In this document: positions 16,483 through 25,313 of the stretch, in pieces
Layout: each line of letters begins with the position of its first letter
How positions within the stretch are numbered: position 1 is the first letter of the stretch
NCBI GenBank assembly: GCA_947500055.1
Contig: CANMQO010000008.1
Span: 62,001 to 126,000, forward strand
Source: an uncultured Paracoccaceae bacterium
GTDB lineage: Bacteria; Pseudomonadota; Alphaproteobacteria; Rhodobacterales; Rhodobacteraceae
Direction of reading: 5' to 3'
DNA: 64,000 nucleotides
Notes under the pieces: model-generated
Databases searched by the model: none
What the model saw: the letters and a program-made list of their open reading frames with translations, nothing else
Told to the model about the DNA's origin: nothing
Position numbers and translations under genes: made by a program

Positions 16483-18141
16483 GTGACCAAACCACCCAAT
16501 ATCCTGTTCATCATGTATGATCAGCTGCGGTTTGATTACCTCAGTTGCGCAGGTCACCCACATCTGCAGACCCCGAATTTCGACAGGGTTGCCGCCATGG
16601 GCGTACGCTTCACCAATGCCTATGTGCAATCACCGATCTGCGGTGCCTCAAGGATGAGCTTTTACACCGGGCGCTACACGGCGTCGCACGGGGCGCAATG
16701 GAACGGGTTCCCACTGCGTGTGGGTGAGGTGACATTGGGCGATCATCTGCGCAATGCGGGTATGGATTGCTGGCTGATCGGCAAAACCCATATGCGGGTC
16801 GATGCCGAAGGCATGGCGCGGCTGGGCCTATCCCCGGACAGCATCATCGGGGCGCGGCAAGCCGAATGCGGTTTTGACGTCTGGGTACGCGATGACGGGC
16901 TATGGGGCGAAGGGCCAGACGGGTTCTATGACCGGGGGCGGTCGCCCTACAACGCCTATCTGCAATCGCAGGGCTACCCGGGCAGCAACCCATGGGCGGA
17001 TCATGCAAATGCGGGCATTGATGATGGACAGGTCGCCAGCGGCTGGTTTTTCGACAATGCCGACAAACCCGCCAATATCCGTGAAGAAGACAGCGAAACA
17101 CCTTGGCTGACCGATCAGACCCTTGCCTTCATGGATCAGGCCAAGGGGCCATGGTGCGCCCATGTCAGCTATATCAAACCGCATTGGCCCTATATCGTGC
17201 CAGCCCCCTATCACGCGATGTACGGGCCGGAACATGTGCCGCCTGCCTGCCGGGCCGATGTAGAACGTGACGATCCACATCCGGTCTATGATGCGTTCAT
17301 GAAAAACAAGGTCGCCGCCGCCTTTCAGCAGGACAAGGTACGCGAAAAGGTGATCCCGGCTTATATGGGCCTGATCAAGCAATGCGATGATCAGCTGGGG
17401 CGCATCCTCGACCATCTGGAAGCCTCCGGTCAGATGGGTGACACAATGATCGTGCTGACCTCTGATCACGGGGACTATCTGGGCGATCATTGGCTGGGCG
17501 AAAAGGACCTGTTTCACGACCAATCCGTCAAGGTGCCCATGATCATCTATGATCCCAGCACAGCGGCCGACGCAACGCGCGGCACCACCTGCGACGCACT
17601 GGTCGAAGGCATCGACCTTGCCGCCACCTTTACCGAAGCGGCGGGCAAAGACGTTCCGGATCACATCATCGAAGGCCGCTCCCTGCTGCCATGGCTGCAC
17701 GGGCAAACGCCCCCCTGGCGGGATTATGTGATCAGCGAATACAATTATTGCCTGACGCCCATGCGGGCCGCCCTTGGGGTGTCAAATGACGATGCAAGGC
17801 TCTTTATGGTGTTCGACGGGCGGTACAAACTGATCCATGCCGAGGGCGGGTTTCGCCCCATGCTGTTTGATCTGCATAACGACCCGGACGAATTTCACGA
17901 TCTGGCCAAAGGCGGCGATCATCAGGCGGAAATCGACCGGCTTTACAGCCACTTGGCAGCATGGGGACGGCGCAACAGCCAGCGGGTCACCCGGTCGGAT
18001 GAGGAGCTGGACGGCATGCGGGGGGTATCCGCAAGGCGCGGCATTCTCCCCTTCATGACAGACGGGTCAGAAGTCGATCCCGAACTGACAATCAAATATC
18101 GCGGGCCTGCCACAAAATCCTATCTGGATGACACAGACTAA
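16483..18141 (+). CDS. Sulfatase-superfamily hydrolase (sulfatase / phosphonate monoester hydrolase type)
   Basis: 552 residues, GTG start 3 bp after the transglycosylase stop. The formylglycine signature is SPICGASRMSFYTGRY, with Cys53 as the residue to be oxidised (C-x-A-S-R). Metal-site segments are NILFIMYDQLRFDYL and LTSDHGDYLGDHWLGEK. The stretch APYHAMY and the C-terminal FDLHNDPDEFHDL resemble phosphonate monoester hydrolases and related arylsulfatases. No signal peptide is visible, so it is probably cytosolic. The natural substrate (sulfate ester, phosphodiester or phosphonate ester) cannot be decided. Its 3' end overlaps the convergent Anbu gene by 4 bp. Confidence 0.82.
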   Translation: MTKPPNILFIMYDQLRFDYLSCAGHPHLQTPNFDRVAAMGVRFTNAYVQSPICGASRMSFYTGRYTASHGAQWNGFPLRVGEVTLGDHLRNAGMDCWLIGKTHMRVDAEGMARLGLSPDSIIGARQAECGFDVWVRDDGLWGEGPDGFYDRGRSPYNAYLQSQGYPGSNPWADHANAGIDDGQVASGWFFDNADKPANIREEDSETPWLTDQTLAFMDQAKGPWCAHVSYIKPHWPYIVPAPYHAMYGPEHVPPACRADVERDDPHPVYDAFMKNKVAAAFQQDKVREKVIPAYMGLIKQCDDQLGRILDHLEASGQMGDTMIVLTSDHGDYLGDHWLGEKDLFHDQSVKVPMIIYDPSTAADATRGTTCDALVEGIDLAATFTEAAGKDVPDHIIEGRSLLPWLHGQTPPWRDYVISEYNYCLTPMRAALGVSNDDARLFMVFDGRYKLIHAEGGFRPMLFDLHNDPDEFHDLAKGGDHQAEIDRLYSHLAAWGRRNSQRVTRSDEELDGMRGVSARRGILPFMTDGSEVDPELTIKYRGPATKSYLDDTD

Positions 18142-18875
18142 TCGTCAAAACGATAGGGCGGCAGATGGGTCAGCGCATTGCGCAACGCATCGCCCCATCC
18201 TTCCGAGATGGCTTGAAAATAGTCGTCATCGGCTGCGATCCGTGCGCTGGCCCCGGCCTTGAAACTGTCACGGGCATAGACCTGCATATCCAGCGGCAAA
18301 CCAACAGAGAGGTTCGCCTTGATCGTGCTGTCAAAGGACACCATCAGCAGCTTGATGGTATCTTCAAAGCTCATATCAGGCTCATAGGCACGCACGAGGA
18401 TCGGCTTGCCGTATTTCGTCTCTCCAATCTGGAAAAACGGGGAATCATCGGTCACTTCGATGAAATTGCCTTCCGGATAAACCAGAAACAGGGTCGGACT
18501 ACCGCCCTCGATCTGACCGCCCACGATGATCGAAGCGCGGAATTTGCTGCTCGATTCCACACCACTTGGGGCGCTGTCGTCGATCACCTCTTTCAACGTT
18601 GCCCCGACAAGGCGGGCGACCTGAAACATCGTCGGCAATTCAAGAATGGTCGGATTGCGATCCGACGGGGCCTTGGACCGTTCTTCAAGCAGGCTGATAA
18701 CGGCTTGGGTCGTGGCCAGATTACCCGCTGTCATCAGGGTAATCACCCGCTCGCCCGGCACCTCCCAGATGAACATCTTCTTGGTGACGGAAAAATTATC
18801 GACGCCCGCATTGGTGCGGGTGTCCGACATGAAAACAAGGCCCTTGTCCAAGCGCAGGCCGACGCAGTAAGTCAT
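18138..18875 (-). CDS. Anbu, proteasome-homologous peptidase
   Basis: 245 residues. It begins MTYCVGLRLDKGLVFMSDTRTNAG: after Met removal Thr2 would be the N-terminal nucleophile, and Asp18 and Lys33 (SVTKKMF) fit the proteasome-type active site. GERVITLMTAGNLA and the C-terminal region match the Anbu ('ancestral beta subunit') family, which forms open-ring or helical Ntn-hydrolase assemblies in the cytosol. It is the last gene of a cluster with a transglutaminase-like protein, an alpha-E protein and a circularly permuted ATP-grasp protein, the partners reported for Anbu. Its physiological substrate remains unsettled in the literature. Confidence 0.92.
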   Translation of the reverse strand: MTYCVGLRLDKGLVFMSDTRTNAGVDNFSVTKKMFIWEVPGERVITLMTAGNLATTQAVISLLEERSKAPSDRNPTILELPTMFQVARLVGATLKEVIDDSAPSGVESSSKFRASIIVGGQIEGGSPTLFLVYPEGNFIEVTDDSPFFQIGETKYGKPILVRAYEPDMSFEDTIKLLMVSFDSTIKANLSVGLPLDMQVYARDSFKAGASARIAADDDYFQAISEGWGDALRNALTHLPPYRFDD

Positions 18876-18913
18876 TTCGAAATCCGGTTCAGGATGGTCA
18901 GAGTTGCCGCACC

Positions 18914-19711
18914 TTACTGCTGGACTTGCAGCGCGACAATCATCGATTCCGCAGCGTTACCAAGGCGCATGCCGGTGATTGGGGCCGCCTCTCGGGAATC
19001 GCGGCCAACAGCCACGCGCACATAACGCTCATCCGGCGAAATCCCGTTCGAGACATCAAAACCAACCCAGCCAAGCCCGTCGATATGCGCCTCGGCCCAT
19101 GCATGGGTGGCATCCTGATCCACCCGATCATTCATCATCAGATAGCCGCTGACATAACGGGCGGGGATACCGGCCTCGCGCGCGGCAGCAATGAAAATCT
19201 GGGCGTGGTCCTGACAAACACCCGCACCTGCGCCCAGCGCCTCTTCGGCGGTGGTGCCTGCCGCCGTTTCGCCAATCGTATAGGGCACCGCATCAAGGAT
19301 GCTGGCGGACAAGGCGTGCAAGTCATCCAAGGCATCATCAGGCCCGCGCACGGCCTTTGCCAGTTTGCGAATGCCGCGGCCCGGCGCCGTGCGGTTGGTA
19401 TGTTGCTGAAACAACCACAAGGGGGCTGCTCCATAAACCTTACCCAAAATTCCGGTAGCATCTCTGGTGTCCACCGCACCGCTGGCGGTAATCCTGACCT
19501 CTTGCACACCGGGATCAGCCTGCACCAGGATCGTCTGGTTCTTGTAGTGATCGGCAAAGGAAAGCTCTGCCCGCCCGCCTTCGACCGTAACGTCCCAGTG
19601 CAGCACCGATTGCTGCGCATTGGTCACAGGCGTCAACCGCACCTGCTGCAAACCGTAAGACACCGGGGCGTCGTAGGAATAGCTGGTTGTATGTGTGATA
19701 TTCAGTTTCAT
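18914..19711 (-). CDS. Transglutaminase-like protease-fold protein of the Anbu cluster
   Basis: 265 residues from MKLNITHTTSYSYDAPVSYG at 19711; the upstream extension to 19966 is not family-like. The N-terminal beta domain is followed by the transglutaminase core with Cys166 (GAGVCQDHAQIFIAAAREAGIPARYVSGYL), His203 (DATHAWAEAHIDG) and Asp219 (WVGFDVSNG), a complete triad. Such bacterial proteins are thought to act as peptidases or amide-modifying enzymes. It follows the alpha-E gene by 4 bp and precedes anbu by 38 bp. Confidence 0.88.
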   Translation of the reverse strand: MKLNITHTTSYSYDAPVSYGLQQVRLTPVTNAQQSVLHWDVTVEGGRAELSFADHYKNQTILVQADPGVQEVRITASGAVDTRDATGILGKVYGAAPLWLFQQHTNRTAPGRGIRKLAKAVRGPDDALDDLHALSASILDAVPYTIGETAAGTTAEEALGAGAGVCQDHAQIFIAAAREAGIPARYVSGYLMMNDRVDQDATHAWAEAHIDGLGWVGFDVSNGISPDERYVRVAVGRDSREAAPITGMRLGNAAESMIVALQVQQ

Positions 19712-19715
19712 GCGC

Positions 19716-20657
19716 CTACCCGTTGAACCGATAATCCTGTTCGATCTGCATCCCAATCGCGTTGTTATCTCGGATGAAAGCCCCGATAAACTGGTGCAGC
19801 CCTTCGTCAAAAATCGATCCAATTGTATGGGCGCGCAGCTTGTCGCGTTGGCGTTCCACAAGATCATTACACGGCATCCGCACACCGTAATCCTTTGCCA
19901 GAAAGCCCAGATTTTCCTCCATATTGCGGCAACAGAAGGAAAGTGATCTGGGAAAGCGACTATCAAGGATCAGGAAATCGGCGATATTCGACGATGTCAT
20001 GTCATCTTGGTTAAGCCAGCGAAATGACCGGTGGGCCGATACCGACCGCAGGATCGTTTCCCATTGCACGTTATCCAATGGCGAGCCAACAAAGCTCGCC
20101 GATGGCAGCAACGTGTAATACTTCACGTCAATGATCCGGGCGGTGTTGTCGGCCCGTTCCAGTGCGGTTCCGATCTGCGCAAAATCAAAGATATCGTTGC
20201 GCATCATCGTGCCATGCATGGCACCGCGCACCAGCGCGCTTTGCTGACGGATCGTGCCCAGAATGCCGGGCAATTCGGTTTCCTTGATCGGGCGGCGCAG
20301 CGCCTCTTTCAAGGTCATCCAGTTTTCATTCACCGCCTCCCAAACCTCGGTCGTCAGCACCGTGCGCACCAGCCGGGCATTCATCCGGGCATTCTCGATC
20401 ACCGACATCACGCTTGACGGGTTCGCCGTGTCGCGCAGCAGATAATCAATGACGGTGGGGCCGGCGAAGCTGTCATACTTCTCCATATAGCCGTTGCGCA
20501 CGCCAGCGGTCGTGACAACGGATTTCCACTCCGACGCGCTGTCGCTGGATCGGGTCAGGGCAATGCGAAACCCCGCCTCGACCAGACGGGCAGTGTTTTC
20601 CGCCCGTTCAAGAAAGCGGAACATCCAGTAAAGGCCACCTGCGGTTTTTCCTAGCAT
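19716..20657 (-). CDS. Alpha-E domain protein of the Anbu cluster
   Basis: 313 residues, all-helical. The start at 20657 gives MLGKTAGGLYWMFRFLERAENTARLVEAGFR, the characteristic alpha-E beginning, and a second 'ERADNTARIIDVKY' copy occurs near residue 185, reflecting the internal repeat of the domain. Alpha-E proteins accompany circularly permuted ATP-grasp and transglutaminase-like proteins and were predicted to take part in a peptide-ligation or peptide-tagging pathway. It starts 4 bp after the stop of the ATP-grasp gene. Confidence 0.9.
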   Translation of the reverse strand: MLGKTAGGLYWMFRFLERAENTARLVEAGFRIALTRSSDSASEWKSVVTTAGVRNGYMEKYDSFAGPTVIDYLLRDTANPSSVMSVIENARMNARLVRTVLTTEVWEAVNENWMTLKEALRRPIKETELPGILGTIRQQSALVRGAMHGTMMRNDIFDFAQIGTALERADNTARIIDVKYYTLLPSASFVGSPLDNVQWETILRSVSAHRSFRWLNQDDMTSSNIADFLILDSRFPRSLSFCCRNMEENLGFLAKDYGVRMPCNDLVERQRDKLRAHTIGSIFDEGLHQFIGAFIRDNNAIGMQIEQDYRFNG

Positions 20658-20661
20658 GGCG

Positions 20662-22089
20662 TTAATCCTCCAGAACCCAGGTGTCTTTGGTGCCGCCACC
20701 CTGACTGGAATTGACCACCAGCGATCCGGCTTTCAGTGCCACGCGGGTCAGGCCGCCCGGCGTGATCTTCACCTCCTTGGGGGACACAAGCACAAACGGG
20801 CGCAGATCCACATGGCGCGGTGACAGTCCCTTTTTGACAAAGATCGGCACTGTGGACAGCGACAAGGTAGGCTGCGCGATGTAATTGCTCGGGTTCTTTT
20901 TCAGCTTGACGGCGAAGCTGGCAATTTCTTTCTTGCTCGCGGCAGGACCAACCAACATGCCATAACCGCCGGAGCCGTGGACCTCTTTCACCACCAGTTC
21001 CGACAGGTGATCCAGCACATATTGCAAGGCGTCAGGTTCCGAACAGCGCCAGGTCTGAACATTCTTCAATATAGCCTTCTCACCAGTATAAAACTCAACG
21101 ATCTCAGGCATATAAGAATAAATCGCCTTATCATCAGAAATGCCTGTCCCCGGCGCATTGGCAATCGTGATCCCGCCCGCGCGATAGACATCCATGATGC
21201 CGGGCACACCCAGCATCGAATCCGGATTGAAGTTCAGCGGATCAAGAAAATCATCATCCACCCGGCGATAAAGCACATCAATGTTCTGATAGCCTTGAGT
21301 GGTGCGCATGGCGATGCGGCCATCGACGACGCGCAAATCATGGCCTTCAACCAGTTCCACACCCATCTGATCCGCGAGGAAGGAGTGTTCGAAATAGGCG
21401 GAGTTATGGATGCCCGGCGTCAACACGGCAACCGTCGGCTTGCCATTGCAACCGACAGGGGCGCTTGCGGCCAATGACCGGCGCAGGTTCTTGGGGTAAT
21501 CGCTGACCGGCTGCACCTTGTTTTGGCTGAAAAGCTCCGGGAACATCTGCAACATCGTTTCGCGATTTTCCAGCATGTAAGACACGCCAGACGGGGTGCG
21601 GGCGTTATCCTCAAGCACGAAAAACTCGTCCTCGCCGGTGCGGACAATATCCGTACCGACGATATGGGTATAGACACCGCCGGGGGGCGAGATCCCGATC
21701 ATCTGCGGCAGAAACGCCTCGTTCTGGGCAATCAGATGTGGGGGCACAACGCCCGCGCGCAGAATTTCCTGACGATGATAGATATCGTGCAAAAACGCAT
21801 TAATCGCGCGCACCCGCTGTTCGATCCCCTTTGACAGGCGCGCCCATTCACGGTTGGAAATGATCCGGGGGATCAGGTCAAACGGGATCAGACGTTCTTG
21901 CGCCTCTTCCTGCCCGTAAACATTAAAGGTGATCCCGGTGCGGCGAAAGAACGCCTCAGCCTCTTTCGACTTCTTGGTCAGCCGCGTCGGATCTTCGTTG
22001 GAAAACCACTCCTGATATGCGCCATAGGGTTGTCTTACCCCGTCGCCATTCAGAAGCATCTCATCAAAATGCTGTCTTTTTTCAGTCAT
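20662..22089 (-). CDS. Circularly permuted ATP-grasp protein (DUF404/DUF407)
   Basis: 475 residues, usual for the family. Recognisable parts are YGAYQEWF, the FNVYG segment, FDLIPRIISNREWARLSKGIEQRVRAINAFLHDIYH, VVPPHLI, FFVLEDNARTPSGVSYMLENR, GTGISDDKAIYSYMPEIV and VVKEVHGSGGYGMLVGP (ATP-binding loop). The family is predicted to ligate amino acids or peptides with ATP. With alpha-E, transglutaminase and Anbu it forms the conserved four-gene set. It is the first gene of that set; a further transglutaminase gene lies 60 bp upstream on the same strand. Confidence 0.9.
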   Translation of the reverse strand: MTEKRQHFDEMLLNGDGVRQPYGAYQEWFSNEDPTRLTKKSKEAEAFFRRTGITFNVYGQEEAQERLIPFDLIPRIISNREWARLSKGIEQRVRAINAFLHDIYHRQEILRAGVVPPHLIAQNEAFLPQMIGISPPGGVYTHIVGTDIVRTGEDEFFVLEDNARTPSGVSYMLENRETMLQMFPELFSQNKVQPVSDYPKNLRRSLAASAPVGCNGKPTVAVLTPGIHNSAYFEHSFLADQMGVELVEGHDLRVVDGRIAMRTTQGYQNIDVLYRRVDDDFLDPLNFNPDSMLGVPGIMDVYRAGGITIANAPGTGISDDKAIYSYMPEIVEFYTGEKAILKNVQTWRCSEPDALQYVLDHLSELVVKEVHGSGGYGMLVGPAASKKEIASFAVKLKKNPSNYIAQPTLSLSTVPIFVKKGLSPRHVDLRPFVLVSPKEVKITPGGLTRVALKAGSLVVNSSQGGGTKDTWVLED

Positions 22090-22149
22090 CCCCCAACCCT
22101 AGTGTTTCCTGCGCGATGGGCAAGCAATTGCTCGAAATCACTGGGAAAT

Positions 22150-22941
22150 CTACGACTTATCCACAGTTACTGTCTGATTTTGCAGCTCCATCAACCCAAA
22201 TGATGTCATGAAAGAAATGTCAGCCGCATCGCGTCCGACACCGGCCACCGCAATATCGTCGGCCCGCGCCATTCCCGTCGGGTCCACAAGGTGCCAGGCG
22301 CCACCCAAAAACACTTCGACTACCGCATGGAAGTCCTGCGGCTTTACCTCCGGGGCATAGGCGCTGACGATCCGGGCCGGGATACCCACCGCGCGCAGCA
22401 TCGCGATCAAGACATGGGCATAGTCGCGGCATACACCACGACGCGCCGCGAGGCTGTCGGTCGCCGTCGTTGTGGGCTGGGTGGCGAAGGCGTCATAGGT
22501 AAAGTTTTTCGCAATCCACTCCAGCATTGCGGCAACCCGTGGACCGCCCCGCAGACCGGGAAAAGTCTGCACAACAAAATCAAAGAAATCCTCGGGAAAG
22601 CAATAGCGTGACGGCATCAGGCAACCAATCTCCGCCGCGCCAAGATCGGATAGCGGCACTTGTGACAAGCCATAAAGGTCGACAGCGGCGCGGTTCACCA
22701 ACACTTCCGCCCGGTAATCGGCGCGGAATTCATCTGCGACATGCAGCCAAACGCGCTGCCCTACGCCATCATAACCGCCGACAGTGCGCGGTTGCATTGT
22801 TGTGGGAATCTCCAGGCCCTGTCTGGTGACGTCCTGCCCGGGATAGTCAGCAACAGCCACCTGCAACAACAGGTCGCAAGGTTGCGGCGCGCGATAGTCC
22901 AGATGGGCATGTATGCTGAGTTTCACCGGCGGTCCAAACAT
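22150..22941 (-). CDS. Second transglutaminase-like protein upstream of the Anbu cluster
   Basis: 263 residues. The triad is Cys171 (ARRGVCRDYAHVLIAMLRAVGIPARIVSAYAPEV), His205 (PQDFHAVVEVFL) and Asp220 (WHLVDPTG). It belongs to a different branch from the transglutaminase at 18914. The start is either ATG 22941 or GTG 22926 (VKLSIHAHLDY), the latter giving a more family-like N-terminus. It ends 60 bp before the ATP-grasp gene, so co-transcription with the Anbu cluster is likely but not certain. Confidence 0.85.
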   Translation of the reverse strand: MFGPPVKLSIHAHLDYRAPQPCDLLLQVAVADYPGQDVTRQGLEIPTTMQPRTVGGYDGVGQRVWLHVADEFRADYRAEVLVNRAAVDLYGLSQVPLSDLGAAEIGCLMPSRYCFPEDFFDFVVQTFPGLRGGPRVAAMLEWIAKNFTYDAFATQPTTTATDSLAARRGVCRDYAHVLIAMLRAVGIPARIVSAYAPEVKPQDFHAVVEVFLGGAWHLVDPTGMARADDIAVAGVGRDAADISFMTSFGLMELQNQTVTVDKS

Positions 22942-23070
22942 TCAAAAGAGCCACGGATCACCATGCCAAGACACCGCCAAAAATGCACGTTGAAAAACGG
23001 GAAACAATAGCCCGAAAAACGGCCCTCTGTTCAAAATGCGTATGACGTGCTACGGTGCGCCCATTAAACG

Positions 23071-25239
23071 ATGCCTATTTTACATAACTGGTTTGGGATT
23101 ATTACTGTGTCCAATCAAGTACTTCCGCCAATTTCATATGGCGAACTGATGATGCGTCTTCGTGATTCTGACGAGGATTTGAATCACTACCTACAATACA
23201 TGGTCGAGGTCGAAAGACCCGGTACATTCGCGCCGGAATTGCAGGCGAACCCCGCACTGGTACAGGATATTCCGCCACAGCCTGAAGGCGGCGTTGGCAT
23301 GGGCTTGGCCAATGCGTTCATGCGCGCCCGCCGTCACCACAAATATCGCCGCCGTTTGTCAAAGGGCTGGCGCGGGCACCGGATCGTGTCCGAAGGCGAC
23401 AGCTGGTTTCAATACCCCACGACACTGCAGGACACGATCGACCACTTGATGAAGGATCATGCCATCCTGAGCCTCGGTGCAGCAGGGGACGAGTTGAAAG
23501 ATATACGGCGGCAACGCGAAATCGTCTTTCACATGCAGCGCGAAGGGGCGTCAGCCCTGCTGTTGTCTGCCGGTGGCAACGACCTTTTTGACAATGGCCA
23601 GATCGCCAACCTGATCGAGGATCCGATGGTCGGCGACACCGCCCATGATCTGGTTGGCGCGCGGTTTCAAACCTTCATGGACAAGATGGTGGAACAATAT
23701 CTGGATTTGTTCCGCAAGGTGCACACCGCCCTGCCCCACGCCCTGATCCTGATCCACGGCTATGGGCCCGCCTTCCCGCGCAACGGCAAATGGATTGAAA
23801 AACCTCTGCGTGCAAAGGGCATCCCAAAGCCGTTGCAGCACGAAATCATCAAACTGATGGTCGCGAGGTTCAACCAGACGCTTTCCAACCTTGCCTCACG
23901 CGCCGAATTCCACGGCAAGCTTATGCATGTGAACGTCTCTGATATCGGCGACAAACCAAATCAATGGCATGACGAAATCCATCTGGATGACAAACGCTAT
24001 GCGTTGGTGGCCGACCGGTTCCGGCAGGTTCTGAAACAACACCTGCCCGCCGCCCCGGCCATCGAAAGCGGGCTGAACGCGCAACCCGATGTGCCATTTT
24101 CAACCGCAGAAGGGATCGCGCCGACGGTTGGCGAATTGCGCGAACGGCTTGATGGTCAGGATTTCAGTGCCGACGCGCAAAAGGCGCGACTGGAATGGCT
24201 AAAGGAAGAGCTGGCCAAGAAAGCCGTCGAAAACCCCGCCGTCCCCGTCAGCCAGGAAGAGGCGGATAACTTCCTCTTTGGCGTGCGGCAATCACTGGAG
24301 CTTTTGGGCGCTGAACGGGACGAAACGCCGATTGACCCCGACAGTGTGATACATACCGAGGCTTTTGTATCGATTGTTGGAGACAGACCGGCTGTTTATG
24401 TGCGCGATGGCTTCATTGATCTTGCGGACCCACGGCTCGAAAAGGGTGATTGGGCAGGGAAGCTCAGAGATCGCGAAGCCACGCTGCGCAACCTCATCGC
24501 CAGCACGGGCCGCATTCTGCGTGGGCATGACCGGTCCCAAAACTCCGTCTTTGGAACCGCCTGGATGATCAGCCCGACGCAGGTCGCCACTGCCAAACAT
24601 GTGCTGGAAGACATGGGCATGTTCTTTGATGGCGAATGGCATCTGAGCACTGATTTTTTTGTCGATTTCGGGGTAGAGGTGGACGGCCAACCGGACCCCG
24701 CCAAGGTGATCAAGATCGACCGGGTCGCATGGGCCAGCCCCGACCTGATCGCAGGCAATGTGCATCCGTCGCTTTTGGACGCCGCCGTGTTTGAGCTTGC
24801 GCCCGCCGCCGGGCAGAACCTGCCCGACCCGCTCGTCATGGCTGATGCATCCCATACCGATGCCGTCCTTAACGATGGGGCATTCGTAAATGTCGGCTAC
24901 CCCGCTCGACCTTCTGGCAGCTGGGTTTCCGACGGCGAGGACGGCAACGATAAAACGATTTCACGCGCCTTGATCGAGGCGCTTGTTGGTGACCAGTTCG
25001 GGGTGAAACGGCTATCACCCGGACGCATCAAGTTTTCGCCCGGGCATTTTCCCGGCGACGCACGCGGTCACATCTTTACCCATGAGGCCACCACATTAGG
25101 CGGTTCCTCAGGGTCTCCCATTTCGGCAATGGGCATCGACGATGGTGCCATCACCGGACTTCATTTCGCGGGTGAATTTCGCACCCGTAACTTCGCGCAT
25201 TGGGTTCCTGCCATTCGCAATGCGCTCACCCAAGGCTAG
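23071..25239 (+). CDS. SGNH-hydrolase / trypsin-like serine protease fusion
   Basis: 722 residues from ATG 23071; a GTG at 23107 with GGGAT upstream is an alternative. Two catalytic folds are visible. Residues about 103-325 are an SGNH (GDSL) esterase: block I SEGDSWFQY (Ser111), block II LGAAGDEL, block III SAGGNDLFD (Asn170), block V WHDEIHL (Asp301, His304). Residues about 470-720 are a trypsin-like protease: His510 (ATAKHV), Asp570 (SLLDAAVFEL), Ser680 (GGSSGSP). A charged helical linker (about 355-410) joins them. No signal peptide, lipobox or membrane helix is seen, so it appears cytosolic or exported by an unusual route. It leads a likely operon with a haem peroxidase and a papain-hydrolase fusion. 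I know of no named family with this pairing. Confidence 0.8.
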   Translation: MPILHNWFGIITVSNQVLPPISYGELMMRLRDSDEDLNHYLQYMVEVERPGTFAPELQANPALVQDIPPQPEGGVGMGLANAFMRARRHHKYRRRLSKGWRGHRIVSEGDSWFQYPTTLQDTIDHLMKDHAILSLGAAGDELKDIRRQREIVFHMQREGASALLLSAGGNDLFDNGQIANLIEDPMVGDTAHDLVGARFQTFMDKMVEQYLDLFRKVHTALPHALILIHGYGPAFPRNGKWIEKPLRAKGIPKPLQHEIIKLMVARFNQTLSNLASRAEFHGKLMHVNVSDIGDKPNQWHDEIHLDDKRYALVADRFRQVLKQHLPAAPAIESGLNAQPDVPFSTAEGIAPTVGELRERLDGQDFSADAQKARLEWLKEELAKKAVENPAVPVSQEEADNFLFGVRQSLELLGAERDETPIDPDSVIHTEAFVSIVGDRPAVYVRDGFIDLADPRLEKGDWAGKLRDREATLRNLIASTGRILRGHDRSQNSVFGTAWMISPTQVATAKHVLEDMGMFFDGEWHLSTDFFVDFGVEVDGQPDPAKVIKIDRVAWASPDLIAGNVHPSLLDAAVFELAPAAGQNLPDPLVMADASHTDAVLNDGAFVNVGYPARPSGSWVSDGEDGNDKTISRALIEALVGDQFGVKRLSPGRIKFSPGHFPGDARGHIFTHEATTLGGSSGSPISAMGIDDGAITGLHFAGEFRTRNFAHWVPAIRNALTQG

Positions 25240-25313
25240 GCAATCGGATCAAGGAAAGGAGTTTACGCCCAGCCAAAGACCAGAATTTCAAGCAAGGTAA
25301 AAAGGAAAATCTC

